A DNA stretch of 64,000 nucleotides. Origin: Phylloscopus collybita. Taxonomy: Eukaryota > Chordata > Aves > Passeriformes > Phylloscopidae. Position numbers and translations under genes: made by a program. Under the pieces are notes generated by a model, which did not search any database, was not told the DNA's origin, and saw only the letters and a list, made by a program, of their open reading frames with translations. Below, piece by piece: positions 39,780-49,822 of this stretch (positions are counted from its first letter, which is position 1; the number at the start of each line of letters is the position of its first letter). The stretch spans positions 10,891,501 through 10,955,500 of the forward strand of contig JAJNNQ010000001.1 of the NCBI GenBank assembly GCA_027886175.1. The letters run 5' to 3'.

Positions 39780-39990
39780 TTTGTTTATTTGCTTTTTGAG
39801 GAAGCGTGGGCCAAAATGACGGTCGAGAGTATGGCACGTCTCAAATTATTGACTGCGGATCGCAACCTTGTAAAACAGCGTTTTTGTAAAATACACTGTG
39901 AGCATTTGTAACCTGAACACAAACTGCCAAACACACGTTCACACAACTCTGGTATTTGGTTTAATATGTATATATTTTCTTTTACAATTT
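39780..39990. promoter_or_regulatory. Candidate conserved non-coding element
   Basis: This AT-rich but complex sequence keeps several isolated CpGs (GGAAGCGTGG, GACGGTCGAGAG, GGCACGTC, GACTGCGGATCGC, ACAGCGT). CpGs are normally lost from neutral AT-rich DNA in vertebrates, so their retention hints at constraint. It also contains TTGTTTATTTGC (forkhead-like) and CAAATTATTG. There is no open frame. Confidence 0.3.
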
Positions 39991-42739
39991 GGACCTAATG
40001 AAAAACATGTGGTTTGTGCAGAGTAAAAGGAATAATAGAACTTTGTGCCGGCTGTGTCGGTTCCTGCTGGGCATTACCGACCGCATGTGCTCTCTTGCTG
40101 GCTTGTGACTGCAGATACTGCGGAATGACTTGAGCATGTTCCTCATCCCCACCCAAACCTGAACATTGCGGTTTTCAAAAACACTGTTGTCTTGGCAACC
40201 TTCCAGATCCTTTCTGGGCATTTAAATCTTGGCTGAAACTAGTGGAGCAAAAGCACGTTCCAAGTGTTTTCCCAGGCCTCTAGCACAACACCTGACTGCA
40301 ACGCCGCTTTCTTCCCAATTCTCGATTGCTTCAGTTGTCTTTGCTCTTCTTTCAGCACCAGTGGCACCCCTGTGGTACCTCCCTGTTTCCTTCCGGTTTA
40401 AAAGAAAGCCCCATATCTGCCCAGCATTTGAGCCAAGGACACCAAAACATTCTTGTTCTGTGGTTGTTCACATCTGAGAACTGCAAACAGCGAGGACAGC
40501 AATGCTTCACAGGCTCTCCAGAGAGCTGAGTCAGCACTTTCAACTTCCTGAGTGGTACAGACTTAAGAGGGCATGAAACAGGGCTGCTGCTTTAGAAATG
40601 GCACAGAAACCCTACAAATGCAGAAAACCGCTCAAAGAAATGTAAATTTGAATGAGAGCCATTGAAACACACAGGAAAATCCTTCATTGTGAATGTAAAT
40701 TTAAACAAAATCGTCTACCTCCTGCCTCCCCACACAAAGGAAACCTGCTGCCTCTTCCCTAGGAGAGTGTTTTACCAAGCTCATATGAAACTCTTTTTAC
40801 AACATCCCTTTGTCTCTCTTGGAACCTGACCAAGAACTATAAGCCTTTAAAGAGAGCTTTTTGCTTGTTCAGGCCCAAGGGGAGTAGCTGAGTATAAATA
40901 ATAGATTGGCCTCTTCTGTCTCCAGTGTTTCTGTTCTGCTGCTCCTCACAGACAGAACCTGGGGAAGGTGTGGCGGTGCCTGCAGCAACACGAGAGCAGT
41001 TATCTGGTCTCCCTTGAAGCAGCACGATGATAAAGTGAGAAACAGCTGACAGGACCAGAGCTGGTATGTGCAGCCCAGCGGACGTGACGTTCCAATTTTG
41101 GAAAACTACAACTGGGGAGACTTGCTCGCTCACTGGACCTTGCTGCTGTTTTCCATACAGGGAGCCTCGGGAGAGCAATGTCTTATCTGTCCAGCCTGCT
41201 CAGCAGAAACAGCCCCTCATCCAGGCAGCTGATGGTCAGCAAATAATACCTTTGGAGTGTACACCTAGCTGGGGAAAAGTGTTAGGGGTTTGCAATATAC
41301 AGGTAGGCAACATAAATTTGTTTTTCCAAGGTGAACGGCTCTACACGTTATGCTAGAAAGCCACAGTTGTCCCTTGTTTTCAGTTTTGCCAGTGTTGCAT
41401 TTTCCATGTCACCCTTGCCTGTGAGCAGCAGTGCTGTAACCCCGGGGGTCTGAGCTGTCCTGCTTCTCACCCGCCCCACTCCCAGCCCTGCCTTTCTTCT
41501 CCTTTTATCTTGTGCCTCCTCCACTGTTAAAACCCACCTCCCCACCTTTCCTAACAGCTACCTTTTAAGAGTTGTCTCTTCTCCCCCAGTGTCAGATTCT
41601 GCCTTGAATAGTCGAGTTTGACACTGGCAGTTTGTCAGAACCCCAGATCCCACCCGCTCCCTCTCCACTGCCGTGGGTTGGAGGGAAGGGAGGTAGGTTC
41701 TGTTGTATAGTCCCAAAAGGAAAGTCTGTATTTATCTCTTGGCAAGCAGAATTAGGAACTTGAGGGAGAGTATACAAGCTTCTGCTTTCTCCTACTCCTC
41801 AGTTCCCTTCTTGGTCTCTCTGGGCAGATTAAGGCTTTTGTGCTGTTTTTACCAAGGTCAGCGATCTATTCTTTTGTATTCGCTGTTCTCCACTCAATTA
41901 GTTGAGGGCATTTAACATGGATTTTTCATATTTGCATCGCAAATTCCAAATGATCCATGAAAGGCAGCTGTTCAGAAACTTCTGAATTCATTATCCCCAG
42001 TGTCTCGAAAGAAACTTTGCCAGCCATTTGACTGGGGCCCTGTGTAGTCAGTGTGATAGGAAACTGTCAGTCATTTGTAGTCTGCACTGAAGAATTAATG
42101 TGATGCTGTGGCATCTGGTTTCCATTTTACATTCCCTGCAGCCTCTCCTTTACCTGACTTGCCATTTCCTGATAGTTGTGTTGACTGCTCAGTAGCTGCA
42201 GCACCCCAAGGCCTTTGTGACCACAGTCCCTCCACATCTCACTGCGGTGCATCCGCCCCTGCACCGTGGAGAACAGCCCACAGCAGCCTCCCCACTCCCA
42301 GGGACACGGGCTGGGACCAGGTACAGGCACAGGGTACAGCTGGAGACCACTCCTTGTGTTCTTCTGTGTGACACACGCGTGTGCAAACACACTCCACAGT
42401 CACAGGCACCGAGCTCCCAGCTCTGCATTTCCACCCCGTGTCTCAGCTGCATTCCTTGCTGCAGGAACGGCATGGCTGAGAGCCAGAGCCTGCTCTTGCT
42501 TTCTCTGCTCTTTCCTTCCTTCCTTCCTTGGCCTTGCTGGGTGTGACAGGCTGAACACAGTTGTTTATTGCTCTTGTTTCCCCATCTAATCAGATCTCTT
42601 TCCCTGACATTATGCAGCTCAGCACAAGTACTCCAGGTGGGATGAATCCAGTTCAGTGCCCCCCTCCCACCCTTGGCTGCTCCTATCACTAATGAACTGC
42701 AAACAACCATGTTCCCCATGTTCAACCTTCACCCTGTCC
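39991..42739. other. Gene-free stretch
   Basis: No supported exon. It holds a short pyrimidine-rich CCTT tract at about 42,511-42,529 and chance frames up to 178 codons (42,189-42,725, minus). Confidence 0.6.
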
Positions 42740-42875
42740 GATGCATCCATAATCTAAATATAGGCCACAATTATTCCGCTGGCGTCTGTTGGCCCATTGA
42801 CAGAACTGACAGTGGCAGAGGTCAGGGGACCCTTTGCACCTTTAATATATTAACCATTAATTAACCATTTCCCTG
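42740..42875. promoter_or_regulatory. Candidate regulatory element: MEF2 site plus ATTAACCAT doublet
   Basis: A perfect MEF2 consensus, CTAAATATAG (YTAWWWWTAR), lies at 42,754-42,763, followed by an AATTATTCC motif and isolated CpGs. Two identical ATTAACCAT 9-mers lie at 42,849-42,857 and 42,860-42,868, 11 bases apart (about one helical turn). The spacing is suggestive of paired factor binding, but function is inferred. Confidence 0.35.
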
Positions 42876-45800
42876 CCACTGATTGTTACAGTCTCCCTAA
42901 CACCCAGTAAATGCCTGGGGTTTGTTCTTTGGCTGTTCCAAAGCTGTTCCTTAGTCTGCTCCCTTCCTGTACCACCGAATGCTGATTATTTTCTTCCCTC
43001 TAATTGGGACACTTGGTTTGTTTATCTGGTTGTGCAATCAAAATGTGAACTCAGGATGCTCTTTTCCAGCCAATGACCTGCATCTCCCCCAGATGCAAAT
43101 CCCAGTGCCTGAGAAAATGAGTGCAGGAATCGATCCCTTGGCCAATGCACTGTTTCCATGTTGGAAGCAGAGGCACTGCCTTTCCATATTATTATTTTTA
43201 TGGCTCTGTGGAACAAACAGTTGAGTATGGTGCTGTGAGAGTGAACAGTGGGGGGAGAAACTAATTTGTGCTGTAAGTAATTTGATCGCAAATCATTTAA
43301 AGAATGTAAATTGTAGGGGAGAGATGTCACTCCTGGCAGAAGGTCGCCTGTGTCACCTGTCAGACAGTCCCCAGTGGCGATCATGAAAATTTCTTTGTGG
43401 GATTATTAATAAATAAACATAATGCTCTGCATTTCTGCAGCACCTTTCAGTGCAGGAACAGAAAGCACTTCAACTTTAAGAACTATACTCTGCAATTATT
43501 TTAACCTCCTTTCAAAATACTATTTTAAAGGTTAAATTTGTTTGAATGTTTGAATGTTACCATCATAAGATGGTATTAAATTTAAATGACATTATTTCCA
43601 CCTCCACCACAGCTCATTTTGAGGTAAAGTACAATCTCCATTTGACATCTTGATGAATTAAGTGAAGTGACAAGTCATTAGTTCTGAGACATACTTTAAG
43701 TATTTGCAGTGCAGTAGCTCTTGGAAAAGCATAACAGTGGTCAGGAATCCAATGTGCTCCTACAATGGACGAAGTTTTTGTCCCACAGAATTTATTGTTT
43801 AGTTCAAAACTACATACAGCAGTAGAAGAGGAAGAAAGTTGGAGGTTGGAAGAGTTGTGGTCTGTCCCACAGCACACAGGACACGAGGTTATGATGGTAG
43901 AGTTGCCGTGCTGTCAGTCAGTGTGCAGTGACCTATTGCTGCTGCTCTGCCAAAGGGCCCTGGCTCTGCACCTCGCTGTGTGCATCCCCAGAACTGTCCA
44001 CAAGCTACAGGAATACCTGGAACAGGCAAAGATGGAAGGAGAGCTGTTGATGCTGTATGATCCCCGTGTGTTCTGCTACCAATAGTGCCTCATTTTTCAT
44101 TTGCATTCTTTGTGGATCCATATGATTCGCCTGAAATGTAAAACCACCCGCAGCTTTCCCTGGGCAGGAGTCTCCTTTTGTCCTGTGTTTTTTGCACAAC
44201 ACCAAGCACACCTTGGGTCCTGACACACAAGTGGGACCCAAAAATACTTCAGTTACCAGTCTGTCCCGCTGCCATTAAAGTTTATAGCAAAATTCATCCC
44301 ACTTTCCCTAGCTGTGAAATGATACAGCATTGGTGCTACAAACCAATCTTCAGAGTGAAGGAAGAGAACAAATCACAAAAGAAAAGTATTACCCAGAATA
44401 GATTCTTCAGAAACTATTCCCCGTGCAAGGGGCTGGGAATGGGAAGATGCATGCCTGCAGTGTCTGGCAGGGTCACCCTCGTAACATCTGGCTGTGAAAG
44501 CTGGGGAGCTGTGCCAGCGCCCTTGGAATAACAAGCCGAGCTCACGAAGACAGAGCTGTGCATTCCTGTGAAACTCGCCCAGAACACTTGGAAAGGGTCA
44601 CCAGGAGGAATGTCAGCAAAAACAGGGGAAGGGCCTAGGACTGTTAAAGCCAGAGCTGCTCAATCTGGCTTCAATTGCTTTTCTACTTCTCTTTTCCCTA
44701 TTTCTTTCTTTCTTCCTCTTTTCTGGCTGCTCAAGGGGAGGCATTTGAGCCTCACTAATGACCAGGGACACTATATAAACTATATAAACTGTATAAACAG
44801 GGATCAACTTAAGGCAGTTCATTAAGGAAACAGGGAGACAGGGCAATAAAGCTTGTGTCTTGCTTACACAATAATGAAGTAGTTAGAAGGGTTTATCTTC
44901 ACTATCAGCTTAACATATGGTTTGAGTTCACACCTGAGCCCAGGCTCTGCAGTTACCCTGCTGTTCTGTGGCTCCAGCTCAGTGAGCCACATTCACACCC
45001 TGCCCAGGGAAATGAGAGGGAGGCCCCTGAATGAAGGTGCTCCACAGCCCAGCACCAAGGGCAGGCTGAGCTCTAACACCAGTGGTTAGTGGCAGCTCCA
45101 GACTGGCACAGCTGGAGCAGAGGGACAGCTCCAGGGACAGAGCTGCAGAAAGGAAAACGCATGAGTCAATAGTCATCCATATATTCATGATCTGTAGGCT
45201 TGGGTGCTGTGATGCTCATTATCCAGGCATGACCTTAAAAACTGCACTTGATTGAGAACACGGCAGCCCATCTGCTTGGCAACACAGGCTGCTGAGGGCC
45301 TCACCCCAGCACGCTGCTCCCTGCACTACTTCTCTGCTCTGCTGGAATACAGATTTGAAGGCACAGGCTTCATCTCCAAACCCTTTGCTGGGGCTGAGAC
45401 ACAACTCTTTCTCTCTCAAGAGCACAGTGAGTGCTACCTGTGTGTGCAGAACACATAGCTTACTCTGGGTCCCAGCTTGAAAAACTCCATCTTCCACTTG
45501 TCCTTCCAGAAAAGCAACACTAAAGCTGCCCCACAGCCCCTGTGAGGCAAAGGGGAGCTCATGCTGTAAGCTTTCTGCAGCTGGGGTGGTGTAGGCTGCC
45601 TGGATGACAAGGAGAGTGTTCTATGGCCGAGGTGTTCCCCTCCACTGGGATGGAACTCCTCTCCCAGATGTCCTCTCCGTGCAGGACAATGAGCAAATTC
45701 GTGAATGAAAATGCACAATTTCCTGCTCTATGAGCAGGGAACAACAGGCCTCTTCCACTTTTTCTGCACTGCCCCACCCTGGTTTCAACTGACCAAAGAA

Positions 45801-45949
45801 ATGAATGAGAACTGTTTGCTGCCACTTCATCATTTCAAACACACAACCACCAGAAAAGAGGAAGCAATGTTCAGTTTTCTGTCCATGTGAAAAATCCTTC
45901 TGCTCCTTCCTCCAGACACCTTCCTGAGCCTGTTTTTGAGCATCCTTTT
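42876..45949. other. Gene-free stretch
   Basis: No supported exon. It includes a POU octamer ATGCAAAT at 43,093-43,100, an AT-rich segment (43,390-43,620), a TTTC/TTCC-rich tract near 44,695-44,720 and a three-copy 9-mer at 44,771-44,797. The 106-codon plus frame at 43,765-44,085 was considered and not recognised. Confidence 0.55.
44771..44797. repeat. Three tandem 9-mers, CTATATAAA type
   Basis: CTATATAAA twice, then CTGTATAAA, uninterrupted. Each unit contains a TATAAA box-like core, so the array presents three TATA-like sites nine bases apart. Confidence 0.9.
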
Positions 45950-46560
45950 TTCTTTAAAGGAAAACGTGTCTTTCTTCTAAGCAATTAAGCTCTATAAAAA
46001 AGGCCATTTTCCCCATCATACTTTCCCATCTCCCCTTTCCTGGATGGCAATCACATCCTCCAGATCTCACGCTGAGAAGGATATTCTGCCACTGGTCACA
46101 TCTGGTTCCCTGATGAGATCCGCAGGCGGCCGGGCTGGAGCGCTTTCGGAGTCACGTGGTGGCTCTCGGTTCCTTATCTTGCCCAAGCCCAACGCTTTTT
46201 AATCTCCCCTGATTCTGTTTCTCTCCTCTCGGAGCACGCTTATCAGTTTGAGACTAAATGCTCATGAGATCAATCTACAGATCTTAAATATGGTACAAAA
46301 GAGGTGTTTCTGTGAGCAATCTGTTGGAGAGATTTTGTGCTGCCTTTTCGCCTCGTTCCACGCTGGTATGCATTCCTTCAGCATTAATGCTTCCTCTGGG
46401 ACCCAACCTTATGGAAATCTGAGCCGGAGCGTGCAGGCTGCAGCCGCTCTGTGGAACTCAGCCTGCGTGGAGGGAGCTGCAGCCCTGCCTGTGGAAAGAG
46501 GAATCTGCAGCCTGGTTTCTCCAGCTACTGCTGGAAGACTGACTCTCCTTAAGCTCTACA
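45950..46560. promoter_or_regulatory. Candidate regulatory element about 3.3 kb upstream of the CpG island
   Basis: This complex sequence retains several CpGs in 46,110-46,460. A USF/TFE-type E-box, GTCACGTGGT, lies at 46,151-46,160. There are also GCTTATCAG (GATA), CTTTTTAATCTC and CAGCATTAATGC. The clustering is higher than in the flanks. Long chance frames such as 46,248-46,718 show no recognised domain. Its role as a proximal enhancer of the 49.7 kb promoter is inference. Confidence 0.3.
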
Positions 46561-46589
46561 ATTTACATTGGAAGAAGAAGGTTATTTTG

Positions 46590-46632
46590 GGGTTTTTGTT
46601 TTTGTTTTTGTTTGTTTGTTTGGTTGGTTGGT
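46590..46632. repeat. (GTTT)n / (GTTTTT)n / (GGTT)n low-complexity tract
   Basis: Interrupted runs of GTTTTT, GTTT and GGTT units ending near GGTCG. Confidence 0.9.
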
Positions 46633-46639
46633 CGTTTTT

Positions 46640-49339
46640 TTGTGCTGCTTTTCCTCCCCTGAAAAATAACTTCGAGCAGTCTGCTCACTGTGTGCTATTA
46701 GGAGTGGACAATAAATAAGTCAATAGGCATATATTAAGTCAGTAAGGCCAGGAATTTATCAATAACGGACCGAGGATGGAGGATACAGTGACAGTTGCAT
46801 TTAGCTCTCGGAATAAAGTAAATCAATCAAATTGACTGTATGTTGATTTAAAATCCTTAAAGATTTGGGTCAAGATCATTCTAGTTTTCCCTAGACTAGT
46901 GAATCTCCATAGCCACAAGTAATACAGGAATGTTCCTGGTTTAATGTTCTCAGCCCCTGATATTACAGTGCTCCCTTGCTGTGCTTGGCTCTGCTGCATC
47001 AATTATAATGAAGTGGCCTCACTGCCAGTGGGTCAGTGCTGCAACATTGGGCTGTAAATAGTGAGGAGGCCGTGAGTGCCCTACAACCTTGTCAGCATTG
47101 GCTGTAAATGCCTTAGAGGCATAAAAAACTATTTCTCTGTATTTTAGGTAAAAAATAAGTTATTTTAAATACTTTATTTAGGTAATTTTCCATTGCTTAC
47201 AGACTTACAGTAACTAAGAATTCCTTTGGACAATTGGACAGTGTGATTTTAAGAATTGTAGATTAAGGTGTACATCAACCCATCCTTGAACTGTATAAAA
47301 TAATTAACTGATTGAATGGTTAGCTGGGATCTGTGAATGATGCAACCCTCATTTAGATGCGTGTGTATGAAATACATTTTTTACGCTTCAGGAGACTTGA
47401 TCTGTGGCTGTTCTTACAGACTCTGAAACGCAGAAGAAGCAAAGTAAACATCTGAAAGTTCTCACTTCAGGGCTTGTTTGAAAGAGAATTTCACACAGAA
47501 CTGTAGCACAGATATGAACGAAAGTCTATTTCTGACAAGACTTAATTGAGGAAATTTAATTTTCTTTCCTAACTGAATTGCTGTTGATAATTTAAATTAA
47601 TTCTGTCTGGTCTGTCTAATTTAGCCATAGAAAACCTGGATCTTGGAGCTGTGCACAAGAATGTAGCAGGTTTTTAAAAACAGCTTTTCTGAATAGAAAG
47701 ACAGTAACTTATGGCCACCTAACAATAGATACTTTTTGGTTGTTGTTTTGATGTAAAGCACTTAAGTTCTTCTACCTCAATCCACTGACATTCTGATTTT
47801 AAGAGAAAGAAATGCATTTTTGCAAATGGTACATCAACAGACTTTGGGAAAATTGAGTTTAGAGAAAAAAAATTGAATTAATTTTGTTTCTCTAAGCACT
47901 TTCCCATGTTTCAGATTTTGTACTGATAGATTGATGATATGATTTGCTTTAAAACCAGGTGGCCTCTTAGTTTCCATCTGTTGTGTCTATTGCTCTGTCT
48001 CTAGTGAGAAGCATTGCAGAGCTGTGCAGGCATCTGCACCCCGGAGAGAAACTCTGTGCCATCAGAAATGCTCCAGGAGAGAGAATCGACTTTCACGTCT
48101 CTTAAATGTACCAGAAACTCAAGCTCCTGGATCTTGTTTATATTCACCCAAACTGAGCACAGTGAATTTCTATTAGCTAGGTGTAAGCAGCTTTTTAACA
48201 AAACCAAAACCGAGCGACGTTTCCAGAAGAAACAGTTAAAATCTTCCCAAGCCACCACGGCAGTTTCTGGTCTTCTCTGGATGCTGGAGGTGGCTCTGCT
48301 TTAGCAAGAAGGTTTTCCTAAAAGTACGAGTTTTATGGATAAAAGCCATTTGAGCAAAGATCTGCCATCATGTTTCAGGTTCTGTAAAACACAGAATTAC
48401 TTTGAAGTATGTAAGTGGAGTCTGCTGGAAAAAGTGACTTATTTGAACCGAAATGTCTCGGGCAGCAGGTTCCCCACAGCTCTGGTGTAGGTGTAGGTGA
48501 TGCAATCAGCCAAGAGAGAGGGGACAGGGCAGCAACACGCCACGAGGGCTGCAGGCATTTCCTTGGAAGCTGCGCGTTCGGGAACAGGGGCAGAGAATGC
48601 AGCGTGGGGCCTTTCCCTCTGCTCCCAGGGAACGTGCACAACAAATCCCCGGTGCTGCGGGGCAGGGCGTCACTGTGTGCCACTGCCTGCTCCAGACAGC
48701 TGCAGCACACCTGAAGGGATTGGGAAAGAGCGAGGCCAGGCCAGGGGACACGGCGGTGAAAGCACAGCCCTGTCCCAAAGGACAGAGCCCCCGTGAGCGC
48801 GGCTGCATCGCGGGTGCCCGGTCTTCGTCCGGGTGCGCTGGGCTGAGCTTCCCCTTCCTGCTGGGACTGCTCCCTGCTCACTGCTGGGGCACTTCAACTC
48901 CTCTGCCATACAGCAGTGATTAAAAAGAAAAAAAAAAAATAAAGTAGTATTTTAACTAGCAAAGGGCTGTGTGGAAATGGTTGCAGTGGCAAAGGTGCTT
49001 TGGGTGGCAGAGCGTGTTTGATTTGTGAGCTGCTCTAGGGCTCTGTGCTGTGCAAGCACTGGGAGTTTCCAGTCGTACCAGCAAACATCTCCACACAAGT
49101 TTGACAGAACTGACAACAGTTGAGAAAATAGGAGCAATTGCCTCGGTCCCCAGCGCTGCCGCCGCACAGGGACCATTGCTGAGCCTTGCTCATTTGGTTT
49201 GTGTTTATTGCCAAGTTAGCATTCACTTGTGAAAAAAAACCGGTTGAAGTTTAAGCTCAAATTCAATTTATGTCGAGTACTCATACATGTCTTAATTCGC
49301 GGACTGAGGATTTTCTGTCCCAAAGCTGGACAGATTTTG
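46640..49339. other. AT-rich then GC-rich gene-free stretch upstream of the promoter
   Basis: The segment 46,700-48,000 is AT-rich, with AAATCAATCAAATTGAC (PBX-like) near 46,820. The segment 48,440-48,860 is GC-rich but below CpG-island level. A run of 12 A residues lies at 48,928-48,939. I see no exon and no minus-strand donor that would argue for a divergent gene from the CpG island. Confidence 0.5.
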
Positions 49340-49483
49340 GAGCCAAACCCGTTCAGGCCGGTTCGCGCAGGAACTCGGCTGTGCCGCACTCGAGGCCCCG
49401 AGGCTGCTGAAACGCCTGGGCCGGACCCGCGATGGGGTCCCGCTCCGAGCCGAGCGGCCCCGGCCGCCCTCCCGCAGCCCCGG

Positions 49484-49553
49484 CGGGAGGGGATGGGGGG
49501 CGCGGGGAGCTGGGGCGGGGAGCGCCGGGGGGCGGGCGCGGGGGGCGCGCGGG
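49484..49553 (+). promoter_or_regulatory. G-quadruplex-prone tract with GC boxes
   Basis: Runs of four or more G separated by very short loops (GGAGGGGATGGGGGG, then GGGG, GGGG, GGGG, GGGGGG and more). This exceeds the usual four-run requirement several times over and overlaps Sp/KLF GC boxes. It lies just upstream of the inferred start region. Confidence 0.8.
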
Positions 49554-49588
49554 CGGTGCCGCGGCCGCGGGGCCGCCCCAGGTGCGGG

Positions 49589-49603
49589 GCCGCAGGTGGC
49601 GCT
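49589..49603 (+). promoter_or_regulatory. CTCF-like core site
   Basis: GCCGCAGGTGGCGCT matches the CTCF core (AGRKGGCRS) fully, with one or two mismatches in the 5' flank. It overlaps a CAGGTG E-box. A second CAGGTG lies at 49,580. Confidence 0.5.
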
Positions 49604-49607
49604 GAGC

Positions 49608-49617
49608 GCGCACGCGC
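49608..49617. promoter_or_regulatory. NRF1-like site
   Basis: GCGCACGCGC preceded by C matches 11 of 12 positions of the NRF1 consensus YGCGCAYGCGCR. Confidence 0.55.
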
Positions 49618-49680
49618 CGCCCCCGCGCGCGGCCCCCGCCCGGCCTGCGTGGCAGCGGCGGCGCGCGCGCCCGAGCGGCG

Positions 49681-49690
49681 GCGCGTGCGC
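49681..49690. promoter_or_regulatory. Second NRF1-like site, opposite orientation
   Basis: GCGCGTGCGC followed by G matches the reverse complement of the NRF1 consensus at all but one position. It lies 73 bases from the first site. Confidence 0.55.
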
Positions 49691-49699
49691 GGGAGCGCG

Positions 49700-49822
49700 G
49701 GGCGGGCGGGCGGGCGCGCGCGCGCGGCGAAGTTCCGTGCGGGACGCGGCGCCGCTCGCTCGGTCCTGCGGGGCTCCCGCGCCCCCCGCGCCGGCACCGC
49801 CGCGCCCTCCGCCGGGCCGCAG
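49700..49822 (+). other. Inferred non-coding exon 1 (start approximate)
   Basis: The 3' end is defined by a consensus donor: CAG ends at 49,822 and GTGAGC begins at 49,823. The 5' end cannot be fixed because the promoter has no TATA box. I place it just downstream of the second NRF1-like site. There is no ATG in this interval, consistent with a 5' untranslated leader. The minus strand offers no comparably placed donor, which favours plus-strand transcription, as does the G-over-C skew that begins soon after the donor. The alternative is that a longer exon reads through this donor. Confidence 0.6.
49714..49727. repeat. Alternating GC tract (Z-DNA-prone)
   Basis: About six uninterrupted GC dinucleotides directly before the inferred exon 1 body. 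Confidence 0.85.

Noticed and set aside
40347..40370. REST/RE1-like site (TTCAGCACC half)
   Set aside because: The left half matches but the right half has several mismatches to the RE1 consensus.
43765..44085. 106-codon plus-strand ORF starting MDEVFVPQNL
   Set aside because: Looks somewhat protein-like, but I do not recognise it and it lacks clear splice or transcript signals.
48415..48940. Possible processed pseudogene ending in the A-run
   Set aside because: The A-run is preceded by GC-rich sequence with no recognisable gene relic, and I saw no flanking direct repeats.
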